DNA from: Leptodactylus fallax
Taxonomy: Eukaryota > Chordata > Amphibia > Anura > Leptodactylidae
Direction of reading: 5' to 3'
Length of the DNA stretch: 64,000 nucleotides
Assembly: GCA_947044405.1 (NCBI GenBank)
Contig: CAMRHE010000133.1
Coordinates: 3,410,001 to 3,474,000, forward strand
The number at the start of each line of letters is the position of its first letter. The first letter of the stretch is position 1. Positions 11,801-23,849 of this stretch are shown piece by piece. The notes beneath the pieces were generated by a model. It made no database searches and was not told the origin of the DNA. It was given only the letters and a program-made list of their open reading frames with translations. The position numbers were made by a program, and so were the translations under genes.

Positions 11801-12698
11801 CCCGGAGAGCCTGACTTCTGCCATGACTAAAGTGTGGTCTGAAGCTGGCCTTTACTGGATTGCTGACATGGTTGACCCTGGAACCTTGGAACTCAGGTCC
11901 TTTGCTCATCTTACAGCTAATCAAAACCTGCCAGGTACTGAATGGTTCCATTACTTGCAGGTGGTTCACTTTGTCCGCTCCCTCCATGGGTCTCTTAAGG
12001 TGTCACTCCCCACCGCTTTTGAAAAGATTTGCCGTGCAGGCACGTCCACTAGGGGCTTTATATCCTCTATTTACCAACTTCTTAACTCACAAACTACAGG
12101 CTCTCCTGTTAATCATCGCTATATGCTTAAATGGGAGGAGGCGGTGGGTAAACCCATCTCCCAGGAACAGTGGCGGATTGTATGGTCTCGGGCCCAGAAA
12201 TCATCTCAGTGCATTACGTTTAGGGAAGCGCAGTATAAGCTGTTGATGCATTGGTATCATACTCCGGTTCTCCTTCATACTTTAAACCCATTAGTTCCTC
12301 CATGGTGCTGGCGCTGTGGAGCTGCGGTGGGTACCCTGCACCATATCTTTTGGACGTGCCCTCTCATCCTCGGTTTTTGGAGGGAGGTCAGGACTCTGAC
12401 GACTGCTCTCTTTTTGCAAGAGGTTCCTCTTGACCCTCTTCTTTATCTCCTGAACCTTCCCCCCAGGCACCTGAGCAATAAGTCATCCAGGCTTTTCTTG
12501 CATCTTTGTACTGCAGCTAAAACTCTCATAGCTAGAAACTGGAAGAAGGTGAGTCCCCCATCTAGTCTTGAGCTTGTGGCTAGAATGAAGGATGTGAGGA
12601 GTCTTGAATACCTGACTGCTGGCCTACATAATTCACGGGAAACCTTTGGGGCTATTTGGGCACCCTGGGACATGTATTGTACATCACAGGGTCTCTGA
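8889..12698 (+). pseudogene. L1 ORF2: endonuclease-reverse transcriptase, one stop and two frameshifts
   Basis: ORF2p nicks target DNA and reverse-transcribes L1 RNA at the nick. The span is 1,270 codons, typical for L1. The AP-endonuclease domain comes first: INVKGLG, LQETHFD, GGDFN, and SDHAPVV near 9572-9592. The reverse transcriptase follows: NGKAPGPDGF, YRPIGLLN, SLDAEKAFDRINW, GTRQGCPLSP and the catalytic FADD at 11005-11016, then YLGVHIS. A Cys/His knuckle (CWRCG, then H and C) lies near 12305-12365. Defects are an in-frame TAA at 9378-9380, a frame change at the 9-C run 10152-10160, and a frame change at the 15-C run 11666-11680. The start is ATG 8889, directly before VRCVTINVKG, the usual endonuclease opening. 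Confidence 0.92.
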
Positions 12699-12940
12699 TC
12701 TCTAGTCCTCTCCTTCCCCCCCCCCCTTCCCTTTGGTCCTACCCTTGTCTTCTTAACCCCTCCATTCCCCCCCTCCCTTGCTCACTGCTTAATTTAAATG
12801 CATATTGCTTAAGGGGGAGGAGGCGGATAGCCTCTATTTACCTCAATGCTTCCTGTTTGTTTGATTATTATTGTTTTTTTGTTTTTTCTTTATTCCTTGT
12901 TAATGAAAAATTTTTCAATAAAATTACAGTTATATAAAAA
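12699..12940 (+). other. L1 3' UTR and A-rich tail
   Basis: C- and T-rich short 3' UTR. It ends with TTTTTCAATAAAATT and a short A run that merges with the right target duplication. A similar CAATAAAA-plus-A ending closes the truncated insertion at 32589-32757. Confidence 0.8.
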
Positions 12941-12955
12941 AAAATTAAAGCATTG
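12941..12955. repeat. L1 target site duplication, right copy
   Basis: Exact repeat of AAAATTAAAGCATTG at 6710-6724. Transposase sequence of Tc1-A resumes at the next base. Confidence 0.93.
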
Positions 12956-13068
12956 ATTCTGCAAGATGGACTGCTATCAGTCAGGATTTGGTCCAGAAGT
13001 TGATTGAGAGCATGCCAGGGAGAATTGCAGAGGTCCTGAAGAAGAAGGGTCAACACTGCAAATATTGA
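12956..13068 (+). pseudogene. Tc1-A transposase, C-terminal fragment
   Basis: This continues the transposase interrupted at 6724. The frame TAISQDLVQKLIESMPGR followed by IAEVLKKKGQHCKY and a TGA at 13066-13068 is the usual C-terminal tail of Tc1 transposases. It is offset by one base from the frame of the N-terminal part. So a small indel near 12956-12970 exists even when the L1 is ignored, and the gene was or became defective independently of the insertion. Confidence 0.85.
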
Positions 13069-13247
13069 CTTGCTGCATTAACTCATTCTAACTGTCAATA
13101 TAAGCTTCTGTTACTCATAATATGAATGCAATTATATTTCTGTATGTGATAAAAACATCTGACAAACACACATAAAAACCAGAGGGCAGCAGATCATGTG
13201 AAAATAGAATATTTATGTCATTCTCAAAACTTTTGGCCATGACTGTA

Positions 13248-14377
13248 TATACTAAACCTGAATAAATAAACTGAGAAATGTTTACAATCCTCCTCAAAAA
13301 CAATTCTTACAATCCTCACAAATAATTCTTACAGGAGGTGCGCTATAACTGATAACTTCCCGTGTGTCATGGATGGCAACTGACCCAGAAACCTTGACAT
13401 GAAGTACGGCAATCGAGATCACATTATGTGTCATGCAAGAAAATGGAAAAACAAAACGTTTTCTGGAATTCTGAAACCACCAGCAATATTGGATTAAAGA
13501 TTTATAAAGATTAAGTCTTTCCAAGACACTGATCTCCCATCGTGCATTACCGGTTTCACCAGTCAGCTATAAATAATAGGAACTGACAGCGCAGGTCTAT
13601 TCTGCAAAAATACAAGAATTATGTAGTGGACTGACCGGACAATGTCACAACAACAACACTTAAGAACCATTTATTGATTTCTTGAAATTCTGAAGAATTT
13701 TGAAGATTTTACTCCTACAAAGTTGTGTCCAGTAAAGTTCATAAAAAATTATTTCAACCATTTCTGGATCAACTAGATGACAACCAATATGGCTGCCATC
13801 ACAGCTTCTACTTGTATTGTCAGCTCTTTTAGACTCTTTAATGGTAAATCTGCCCAGCTATAGACCAGTATAGAATTTGGGAATTGGGGGGGAACTACCA
13901 TTGTATAACATGTAAACAAAAATGTCCGAAATGGGTTGTCAGTTTTTGATACCATAATTTGACCAAAGAGGGTGGGTTTATACACAGCGATCGAAGGTTT
14001 ATTACCTTCCCTGCCTAATCTCTGGGAGCTCTGGCTGAAATTACAGCCGGCTCCCAGTTTCAGTAGCTGCAGGATTTCGTGCAGCTACTGAGTTCTGCTT
14101 GGACGTACCGGTACGTTCTTGCATAACAAGGCAACCACGTATATAGTCTATGGGCAGTACGGAAGTGGTTAATGACCGCCTTGAGAAAGACAAGGTTGTA
14201 GATTAGTGAATCTAGTAAGATATGCCCCTACTGTGCTGCTTGCCTTCAAGGGGTGCCAATAAATCTCTCATACTTTGTCAAGTTATTTACGGTTCTTGAC
14301 CATAAGTTGGTCTTCAACTTAAGGACAAGACCAGTAGGGATTGTCCAAGGTGGAGAACTGTAGGAAAGGAAGGCATG
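13248..14377. other. Intronic DNA between Tc1-A and Tc1-B
   Basis: No gene recognised. Positions about 13980-14170 contain two strong hairpins: GGGAGC..GCTCCC arms around 14032-14068, and CAGTAGCTGCA with its exact inverse near 14070-14100. They are followed by the palindrome ACGTACCGGTACGT, so this part is probably a fragment of another foldback element. Confidence 0.4.
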
Positions 14378-14379
14378 TA

Positions 14380-15983
14380 CAGTGGGTACAGAAAGTATTC
14401 AGACCCCTTTAAATTTTTCACTCTTTGTTTCATTGCAGCCATTTGCTAAAAGCAAAAAAGTTCATTTTATTTCTCATTAATGTACACTCAGCTCCCCATC
14501 TTGACAGAAAAAAAAAACAGAAATGTAGATATTTTTGCAAATTTATTAAAAAAAGAAAAACTGAAATCTCCCATGTCCATAAGTATTCAGAGCCTTTGCT
14601 CAGTATTGAGTAGAAGTCCCTTCCTTTTGAGCTAGTACAGCCATGAGTCTTCTTGGGAATGATGAAACAAGTTTCTCACATCTGGATTTGGGGAATCCTC
14701 GGCCATTCTTCCTTGCAGATCCTCTCCAGTTCCGTCAGGCTGGATGGTGAACGTTGGTGGAGCCATTTTCAGGTCTCTCCAGAGATGCTCAATTGGGTTG
14801 AGGTCAGGGCTCTGGCTGGGCCAGTCAGGAATGGTCACAGAGTTGTTCTGAAGCCGCTCCTTTGTTATTTTAGCTGTGTGCTTAGGGTCATTGTCTTGTT
14901 GGAAGGTGAACCTTCGGCCCAGTCTGAGGTCCAGAGCACTCTGGAAGAGGTTTTCCTCCAGGATATCTCTGTACTTGGCCGCATTCATTTTTCCTTCAAT
15001 GGCAAGCAGTCGTCCTGTCCCCCATAGCATGATGCTGCCACCACCATGTTTCACTGTTGGGATTGTATTGGGCAGGTGATGAGCAGTGCCTGGTTTTCTC
15101 CATACATACTGCTTAGAATTAACGCCAAAAAGTTCAATCTTCATCTCATCAGACCAGAGAATCTTATTTCTCATAGTCTGGGAGTCCTTCATGTGTTTTT
15201 TGGCTTTCATATGTCTTGCACTGAGGAGAGGCTTCCTTCGGGCCACTCTGCCATAAAGCCCCGACTGGTGGAGGCTGCAGTGATAGTGACTTTGTGGAAC
15301 TTTCTCCCATCTCCCTACCGCATCTCTGGAGCTCAGCCACAGTGATCTTTGGGTTCTTCTTTACCCTCTCACCAAGGCTCTTCTCCCACGATTGCTCAGT
15401 TTGGCTGGACGGCCAGGACTAGGAAGAGTTCTGGTCATCCTAAACTTCTTCCATTTAAGGATTATGTAGGCCACTGTGCTCTTAGGAATCTTGAATGCTG
15501 CAGAAATTCTTTTGTAACCTTGGCCAGATCTGTGCCTTGCCACAATTCTGTCTCTGAGCTCCTTGGGCAGTTCCTTTGACCTCATGATTCTCATTTGCTC
15601 TGACATGCACTGTGAGCTGTGAGGTCTTATATAGACAGGTGTGCGCCTTTCCTAATCAAGTCCAATCAGTTTAATTAAACACAGCTGGACTCCAATGAAG
15701 GAGTAGAACCACCTCAAGGAGGATCAGAAGAAAATGGACAGCATGTGAGTTATATATGAGTGTCACAGCAAAGGCTCTGAATACTTATGACCATGTGATA
15801 TTTCCGTTTTTCTTTTTTAATAAATTTGCAAAAATATCTACATTTCTGTTTTTTTCTGTCAAGATGGGGAGCTGAGTGTACATTAATGAGAAATAAAATT
15901 AACTTTTTTGCTTTTAGTAAATGGCTGCAATGAAACAAAGGGTGAAACATTTAAAGGGGTCTGAATACTTTCCGTACCCACTG
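14380..15983 (-). mobile_element. Tc1/mariner element B, about 1.6 kb
   Basis: Inverted repeats open CAGTGGGTACAGAAAGTATT at 14380 and close with the inverse (one substitution) at 15983, with TA flanks at 14378-14379 and 15984-15985. The inverted arms extend about 210-220 bases, as in the long IR/DR type of Tc1 element. The transposase lies on the minus strand and is broken, so this copy is non-autonomous. Confidence 0.93.
14632..15606 (-). pseudogene. Tc1-B transposase, disrupted
   Basis: The N-terminal part (15606-15361) reads MSEQMRIMRSKELPKELRDR, then a helix-turn-helix with YKRISAAFKIPKSTVAYIIL and the GRPAKLSNRGRR linker. After a frame break the catalytic part (15246-14632) has [25 protein letters not shown] and [13 protein letters not shown], so the DDE triad is still visible. 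Residues normally following the glycine-rich LWG are missing, which looks like a short in-frame deletion near 15025. The C-terminus after LWRDLK is frameshifted. The element cannot make full-length protein as sequenced. Confidence 0.92.
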
Positions 15984-15985
15984 TA

Positions 15986-18900
15986 AATCATTCTGAGAGT
16001 AAACAAAAACTTGTTTAAAGACTTATAAAAATTTTTATGGATATTTTTGGTTTCCAAGGAAGGAAACCACTAGACATGTTGCCTATCTAGCTCTTGGAAT
16101 TGGTCTTAAATGAATGGTGACCAATTATTTTGTTCTACAGGAAGATATGAAGGTTGAAGAGAGGTTCAGCCAACAGCTATCTAAAGAATATTGTTAGCCT
16201 CACTCTTATCTCTCTATTATTTATTCTTATGTCTAGTCTTATTCAAACCAAGAGTGAAATTTATTGAATTTAAAGATTAATTCTAGAAATCCCAACATTC
16301 CGGGAGAATAATTTTAAATTAAATTTTTCTCTTTCCGTTCTAACTGCAACACCAGCACCATCTTCTATAATTTCATAATTTTTAGCAAGCACATAATTGT
16401 CCTTGACATTTCATTTTGGAGGTAGAGATACCAAGGTAGCCTGGTACAGCTATGAGATTACATGCCTTTTTTTTTAACATTTTATGCTAAGAAGACATGG
16501 CATCTTCCAATTAACGTTTTAATTGATTTGCTTGGGAAATGATGCAAAAAAATTGACTGTAAAATCGTTTGAAGAATGGAGTTTCAAGAAAAGTCTTTAA
16601 TTGAAAGCCTTGGGAGAGTATAGTATTTTTCAAAGAGAATACTTTGTTCTGTTAATTAGAAGAGAAAAATAAAATAAGCATAAAAATTTCAATGGCATAG
16701 CCGGAGATGAAAAGCAAAAGCTTAAGGTACAGCCTGCTGTAAAATTATTCATCTTCCAAATTATTTTGGCACTTACTAAATAAAAGTTACCTTACAGTTG
16801 CCTGCAGAACTTTTGCTTTTGTCTGGCTATGGGAAATTTTATACAAAGAATATACTGTAATTAAAAAAAAGCAAAAAAAAACAAAAAAACTCAGTTGGAT
16901 TGTAATAATTTTAAGGAAAATATTAGCATTTGGACATCATCTTAAATTTGTGTCTAAATTTTTATTGTAATAAATTTTACAATATTTTTTTTAATAAGAG
17001 TCTTACGACTAGGACGCAAATTGATGGGTCTAGATCACCTCTTGTTGGCTAGCTAGTGGATCTCCACCCTGGCTCATAGTGGAACATGCTGAAATTCATT
17101 CTGATCCCAATTTTCCCTGACATAGGCTGAAAGAACTTTACCTGAAAATCTAATATACATAGGATGGTTGGCTGGTTCTCCGCGAAAACTGTGGGTTTTG
17201 CCAACCTTAGACTAATGTAGAGCCATCTTTAGACTTCATCCAGCTAAGTTCTAATACAAATATGATGGTGATTCTTTTTCCTATTGCTTCATAGAATTTT
17301 GGATTGTACTGTCAAGTGTGGCAATGACAAATCCCACAAAACTTTTGGCCAAAGTCAACTTAAAAAAGCAGTCATAACCCAAACCATTGACTTGCCCATG
17401 CTCCTGTATCATACAGAAGTCACCATGTAGCCTAAATGTATGTAAAGGTGTTTTAACAGTATACTTGGAGGGACTGCTCTGCACAGATGTTTCATGGGTA
17501 AATTGAGACCAAAAAGTTGATCATAGTATCTGGGAGTTGAGAGACTGAATTGATTTGCATGTAGATAACTCAACAGAAGGATGTACAGACATGGAATCCT
17601 TCAAGTGCAAGGCTGGCATCAGAACCAGGAAAACATCGACAAGTGCCAGGTCCTTTAGGATTGGAAGGTCCATGGTGATATCAATAAAAAGGCTCAACAC
17701 CGACAAGATAAGGGTAGGGTAGATAGGAGGCTAACTTTGCCTTTCTCAACCAATGGCCATAGGGTTGTCTATGTTCAAGAGGATCAGTCAAAAACTTAAT
17801 TCTGGGAACTAGTTATCTGGACTGGGCTGAGATTTATTCCAATTGTCATAACTGGAGTTGGGAAGGAATTCTTTCTACCAATATGGGGCAATTGATGTCA
17901 ACCTCATGGGTTTTTGTTGCCTTTCTCTGGATCAACATGGTAGAATTATAGGTTGGAGTTAATGGAATTGTGTCTTTATCCAACCTTAAGTATGTTACTA
18001 TGAGGTTGACCATCTGACTGGCCTAGTGGATCATTCTGAGACCATAGATGATACATTATCAGATCAGCTTACTGAAACTGAGTGCAGCACAGTATGGCAG
18101 CATCTATGGGTACAACCTGGGACACCATCAGAGTCAGACACCAGCCATTCTGCCCCCCTACTATTTTCAAAGGATCAACATTTGCATAGTATATGTAATA
18201 CAGGAAGCACATTAATATGAGCCCATAAATTATAAACCAAAAAGTCTGTCCAATAAATTATGAATGAGGCCCTTGAAGAGGCAGTGCTGCTCCCTACCGC
18301 TACGAGTTATATAATATATACATAAATATGGGTTACGCTTGTTCAGGAGAGAATTCTATAATTCCATCCATACTTCGGAAACAGAACAATTTTTACTAAA
18401 AACTGCACAGAACATCTGGTCTGACAGGCTATAAAATGCAAGATTGAACCGTGCTTATTTTCTGCATGGTAGGGTATAAAAGCTCCGAGCCACCAAGTTT
18501 CTCTTTGTCGGCAATGACCTGCTAGGAGAACAATTTTAAGATGGAAACTGGAAATTACGGCTTGCTGTATAGACACATATTTAATGTGTGTTCGTAGACT
18601 TACGATAAAAATCTAGTAGGATTAGAGGGAATATGGAACAGAATGAAGTAAACACATTGGAGCCGTCAGAGGACTTGATTTACAAGTGCAGATGAAATTG
18701 TGGCTTGTCCAAGTTTGGGAGTATTAAATTGTTATGTACTCAGAAACTTCTGTACAATGGATTACTGCTGGATGCAAAAAAGGAGACCTTAACCCATCAG
18801 CTCATATTGGTGTCAGTAGCAACACCAGCCCAGGGCCTTACGTGCAGCTCATGACTCTAATGCAAAATTTGTATCACCCCCATATACCATTTTTAATATT

Positions 18901-19150
18901 GGTACTTTAAAGGGAGTCTGTCAACAGAACCCACTTAATGCCCCATGACCTCCACATGGTATAATGTCCCTCCACAAAATAATGCTTCACCCAACCCCCT
19001 CGCAGTATATTGCTTCTAGCCCCCAGAGAGTAAGGACTCAGTATGCTTAATATTTATCACTCTTAGGACACCCTGTACTCGTTTGCTCTGACGTCGGCAC
19101 ACGCTAACTACGTCAACGCCAATGCCATGAGTAGATAAGGAGTGAGCAGT
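15986..19150. other. AT-rich intronic DNA, no gene
   Basis: This stretch of about 3.2 kb shows no transposon end, coding frame with a domain, or RNA gene that I recognise. It contains A/T runs (for example 16861-16890). It is one of the longest repeat-poor stretches in the window. Confidence 0.4.
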
Positions 19151-19482
19151 CCTAAGGGGTTGTTCACACGACGGAGATTTTCCTAGCTGAAAATTCAGCT
19201 TCAGAAATTTGAAGTAGAATTGTTACTAGCTGAAATTGCGCGTCAAAATCCACGTCACATTCCGTACCTGCCAGGTGGTGTTTTCTGCCTCCCATTTACT
19301 TCAATGGGAGTTATCAGGTGGAATCTGCCTGAAGATCGAGCCTGTTGAGGAGGAAAAATCAGCATCTGCCTCCCACTGAAATAAATGGGGACTGATTTTA
19401 GGCGGAATTTGGAGCTTCTTTTGAGGCAGAATATGCTTCAAATTCAGTGCCAAATTCCACTGTGTGAACATACCCTAAGAAT
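19151..19482. mobile_element. MITE with GTTCACAC-type inverted ends
   Basis: Left end CTAAGGGGTTGTTCACAC and right end GTGTGAACATACCCTAAG are inverted copies of each other. The interior is non-coding, with TTCAATGGGAG-type sequence. Similar ends occur at 36132-36268. A hAT-type origin is a guess from end sequence; I could not fix a target duplication. Confidence 0.6.
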
Positions 19483-20307
19483 CGTGAGAATTGCGAACAT
19501 AATGTTCACTATGTAACGCTTGGGTCAGCAAGGGGGCGCTTTTAACCCTTAAACTTCTCCCTTGTGTACGCTCTTGGGTCATTGCTTTCTCCATGGAACC
19601 AACTACAGTATGGTCTACGAATTTTACATATAAAGTAATCCAAAAATTCTGAGATATTTTACAGTGATAAAAATTTTATGTACAGTGTGTTGATGCATAT
19701 CATGACCTTTCATCTGATCAGTCCCTACGCTCAGACAACAGTATATAAACTGGATATACAAATATCTAGGTCAAGTGAATAATGTATAGAGAAGCAACAT
19801 AAAGCTCCAGGTAATGCTGGAATAATATCGAGACACTGTAGGTTTATGAATCTAATATCTAATCCTTACCAAACACCCTCACAGTCTATGACCTTATGCA
19901 TCTATTTACCACATTCTATTTCATTTTATATTTAATATTTTTAGTATATTTAGTACAGTTTGCAATATTTTATGATAAATTGCTTCCATATCTAGGTCAT
20001 CTTTTTCAAGAAAGATTTGTTTGATTCTCATATTTGCCTTCAAATTAAGGGGATAATGTGATCAAAGTAAACTCCACAGAGCAGCGAAACGCGTTGGTCC
20101 CAGATGACAGGCTTTCATTGCATTTCCCGTTATTAACTAGCATGGCGTTTTGGAAAATGGCCAAGGCTCCTCAGACACACAAAAACTGAACAATATCTAA
20201 GATTAATCTATTGTGTTTATGTGAGAAGATTTAGTATTGGTATGAGGTTTTACAACACTCTTTTAGCGTGTTCTCATTCCAATTAGTTTGCAGTCAATGG
20301 AAAGTTC
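19483..20307. other. Unassigned intronic DNA
   Basis: No gene seen. The stretch around 20070-20110 with GCAGCGAAACGCGTTGGTCC resembles a motif common in frog repeats, but I cannot place element borders. Confidence 0.35.
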
Positions 20308-20692
20308 TTAAAGAGAACATCTTACCACTGCCACCAGTTCCAATTTTTTGCATTCTTTAATAGATTCCATTCCATTGATTCCGATTCAGTTAGAATTTTC
20401 TCTATAGCCCCACCATTCCTGAGCAATCGATACTGATATTTTCAGCACCCAGTATGGTAAGTGGTAACTCTGTTGTCAGGTAGGTGGTACCAGGCTGTCT
20501 GTTCCAGCTCAGGACTGCCCACCTGACAATAAAGAGTCTAATTAGCATATTGGGTGTTGAAACTAACAGAATGATTGTTCGGGAATGATGGGGGCTAGAG
20601 AAAAATTCCATCTGCTTGCGAATCAGTCTGGTGGTACATGTTAAAGGATGCAAAAAGTTGGAGCTGATGGAGGTGGTGAAAGGTCCTCTTTA
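20308..20692. mobile_element. TTAA-flanked foldback MITE, family 1, copy 2
   Basis: TTAA at 20308-20311 and 20689-20692. Inverted arms run AGAGAACATCTTACCAC on the left and GGTGGTGAAAGGTCCTCT on the right. Further inverted blocks share CCACCATTCCTGAGCAATC with its inverse near 20570-20590. It belongs to the same family as 285-492 and 42121-42498. No coding capacity. Confidence 0.75.
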
Positions 20693-21008
20693 AAGAAAGA
20701 ACATATAGGAGCACAACCCAAAGCCAAGCCAAGACCTCTAGAAAATAAGGAAAAGTCTATGCTAACTTTGGCGTAGTAAGGAAAAATAATCCTTCTTATT
20801 CTTGGCCTTTCCAACACAGGTCCTTTCTTCTTGGCTCGTGAATGTCGAGAAGTGCGGTGCAATGTGACCAAGAAAATTTCATGTCACTCATCTCGGAATA
20901 TCACAAGCCAAGAGAAAAGGAAAGGAAGGACACATCTGTATGTTCACTGGTTACTAAAATCTCATAGATAATCGTGATGGGTCAACTTTGAGAGAAGACA
21001 CAATCTGA
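20693..21008. other. Unassigned intronic DNA
   Basis: Short unassigned stretch between a MITE and Tc1-C. No feature recognised. Confidence 0.35.
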
Positions 21009-21010
21009 TA

Positions 21011-22621
21011 CAGTCATATGAAAAAGTTTGGGCACCCCTATTAATCTTAATCATTTTTAGTTCTAAATATTTGGGTGTTTGCAACAGCCATTTCAATTTG
21101 ATATATCTAATAACTGATGGACAAAGTAATATTTCAGGATTGAAATGAGGTTTATTGTACTAACAGAAAATGTGCAATATGCATTAAACCAAAATTTGAC
21201 CGGTGCAAAAATTTGGGTACCCTTATCATTTTATGGATTTGAATACTCCTAACTACTTTTTACTGACTTACTGAAGCACAAAATTGGTTTTGTAACCTCA
21301 CTGAGCTTTGAACCATAGCCAGGTGTATCCAATCATGAGAAAAGGTATTTAAGGTGGCCAATTGCAAGTTGTTCTCCTATTTGAATCTCCTCTGAAGAGT
21401 GGCATCATGGGCTCCTCAAAACAACTCCAAATGATCTGAAAACAAAGATTGTTCAACATAGTTGTTCAGGGGAAGGATACAAAAAGTTGTCTCAGAGATT
21501 TAACCTGTCAGTTTCCACTGTGAGGAACATAGTAAGGAAATGGAAGACCACAGGGACAGTTCTTGTTAAGCCCAGAAGTGGCAGGCCAAGAAAAATATCA
21601 GAAAGGCAGAGAAGAAGAATGGTGAGAACAGTCAAGGACAACCACAGACCACCCCAAAGAGCTGCAGCATCATCTTGCTGCAGATGGTGTCACTGTGCAT
21701 CGGTCAACAATACAGCACACTTGCACAAGGAGAAGCTGTATGGGAGAGTGATGCGAAAGAAGCCGTCTGAAAGCACGCCACAAACAGAGTCGCCTGAGGT
21801 ATGCAAAAGCACATTTGGACAAGCCAGCTTCATTTTGGAAGAAGGTCCTGTGGGCTGATGAAACAAAGATTGAGTTGTTTGGTCATACAAAAAGGCGTTA
21901 AGCATGGCGTCCAAAAAACACAGCATCCAAGAAAAACACTTGCTACCCACTGTAAAATTTGGTGGAGGTCCACATGCTTTGGGGCTGTGTGGCCAATGCC
22001 GGCACCGGGAATCTTGTTAAAGTTGAGGGTCGCATGGATTCAACTCAGTATCAGCAGATTCTTGAGAATAATGTACAAGAATCAGTGACGAATTTGAAGT
22101 TACACCGGGGATGGATATTTCAGCAAGACAATGATCCAAAACACAGCCCAAACTACCAGGCATTCATGCAGAGGAACAATTACAATGTTCTGGAATGGCC
22201 ATCCCAGTCCCCAGACCTGAATATCATTGAACATCTGTGGAATAATTTGAAGCGGGCTGTCCATGCTCGGCGACCATCAAACTTAACTGAACTGGAATTG
22301 TTTTGTAAAGAGGAATGGTCAAAAATACCCACCAGGATCCAGGAACTGATTAAAAGCACAGGAAGCGACAGAGGCTGTTATTTTGCAAAAGGAGGACTAC
22401 TAAATATTAATGTCACTCTGTTGAGGTGCCCATACTTGCACCGGCAAATTTGGTTTAATGCATATTGCACATTCTGTTAGTACAAAAACCCATTCAATCC
22501 TGAAATATTACTGTGTCCATCAGTTATTAGTATATCAAATTGAAATGGCTGTTGCACACCCAAATATTTAGAACTAAAAATGATTAAGTTAATAGGGGTG
22601 CCAAACTTTTTCATATGACTG
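21011..22621 (+). mobile_element. Tc1/mariner element C, about 1.6 kb
   Basis: Ends CAGTCATATGAAAAAGTTTG (21011) and its inverse (22621), flanked by TA at 21009-21010 and 22622-22623. The inverted arms run about 210 bases, including TAATAACTGATGGACA and TTCAATTTGATATAT blocks on both sides. It has a plus-strand, broken transposase gene. The terminal repeats differ from those of A, B and D, so it is a separate family. Confidence 0.93.
21407..22390 (+). pseudogene. Tc1-C transposase, disrupted
   Basis: The likely original start is at 21407 (MGSSKQLQM), but a TGA follows after ten codons. The frame 21487-21858 carries the DNA-binding region: FNLSVSTVRNIVRKW, a GRPRKISERQRRR linker and LHKEKLYGRVMRKKP. 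The catalytic part is split between frames. WADETKIELFG is near 21850-21880. The frame 21959-22480 holds [25 protein letters not shown] and SQSPDLNIIEHLW, so all three catalytic positions are still readable. Several indels and at least one stop make it a pseudogene. Confidence 0.9.
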
Positions 22622-22623
22622 TA

Positions 22624-23679
22624 TGTTCTTGGGGGTGTCAGCTCAATAACTGGCAGTACCCTCTAAAGCCATGTTAAGATCAATAGTTGTCCTGTAGAAG
22701 TCATTGTCATTGTAGAAGTCTTGTCTTCAGATGGAAGGAATATTATTGGCCAAAAATATTATATTAATATTGACTAAACCTGCTGATATCATCAGAACCA
22801 GACAACCATTTAATGTGTCTCATACTTTCCCCTGATGTTGGTGTAAAGACGGATTGGGTTGTTGGATTTCAATCAATTCCTTTTGATCCGAGGAAAGATA
22901 AGCCACCGCCAGTGGTGTCTCACAGTTGCTTACTCCCCTTTCCTTACTTAGAACACCTGCATGTTTGGCCAAGTTGGGTGTAGATGTGTATAGAGATTCG
23001 GAAGAAACAGCTGTCGGGCGAATGAGTGCTTGATCTGAAGTATATGGCCAGTTTTAGGGTCATTTTAAGAGTCATGATGTGTTCCAGAATTCTGTGGATG
23101 TAGATTTAATTCTTTGCCACCATCAAATTTGCATAATCGTCATTCGGTATTGCATTTGGAGTCTCTCCAATGGATTCATAGAAGATATTTACTACACTAT
23201 TTTACTTTTCTTCAGGCATAGGCATAATCTTAAAACTTCTCCGCTAATCAGGTCAGCAAAATGATTATGACGGAAGCCCCCGAAGCAATAAAAAACACCA
23301 GCTCTATTAAAACGGTGTATTAAAATTATTACACGACTTATGGGATTTAGTATAGTTTTCTGCAGATGCCGCAAATTAAAATTACCATCAAGATATATTG
23401 ATTGTGATAACTGAGCTCTTGAAAGGAATGTTTTCCAATAAGAAAAATTGGACTTTATTTTTTTTTTTTTTTTTTTTTACAATGCGAGAAAACTAATTTG
23501 TACATTGAAAGTAAAAATAAATAGATTTTTCTAAGTATATAACTCAATTATCTGTACATAAAAATGATACGGGCTGAAAAAAAACCTAAAAAGTAGATTT
23601 TCTGAAAATAAATGTTTGAATTATTATTTATCATTAAAACTCATATGGGTTAATAAATAACTAAATACATTAGATTTAT
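22624..23679. other. Intronic DNA, no gene
   Basis: No coding frame with a domain and no transposon end recognised. A T run lies at 23457-23479. About 23060-23400 looks single-copy. Confidence 0.35.
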
Positions 23680-23849
23680 TAAAAAATCAAAAATTTTGAG
23701 ACCGGCACATATTTTGGTTTTCACACAGTCTGCTCCTTCAGTGTTTTGAGATCTTTTAGTCAGATGTTTCTATGGTTACTGAAACACAATTATTAGCATT
23801 TTATAAGTTTTACTGCCAAATACATTAAGTTTATGTAAAGACTCAATAT

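Larger units (their letters stand above)
6725..12940 (+). mobile_element. Near full-length L1-type LINE inserted in Tc1-A
   Basis: About 6.2 kb lies between the two 15-base target duplications. The order is a short GC-rich, CpG-containing 5' leader of about 90 bases, ORF1, a spacer of about 570 bases, ORF2, a short 3' UTR with AATAAA-type signal (TTTTTCAATAAAATT, 12911-12925), and a short A-rich tail. The architecture and the ORF1 and ORF2 motifs are those of the L1 clade. Both ORFs are broken (see entries), so this copy is not autonomous as sequenced. Its shared strand with the Tc1 transposase is what creates the fused frame. Confidence 0.93.
5449..13245 (+). mobile_element. Tc1/mariner element A, interrupted by an L1 LINE
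   Basis: The terminal inverted repeats start CAGTCATGGCCAAAAG at 5449 and end with the exact inverse at 13245. TA target duplications lie at 5447-5448 and 13246-13247. The inverted match is strong for about 30-40 bases and weaker beyond. Removing the L1 insertion and one target copy leaves about 1,566 bp, a normal Tc1 length. The element carries a plus-strand transposase gene split after residue 301. Related but more diverged 3' halves occur at 23680-25162. Confidence 0.93.
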
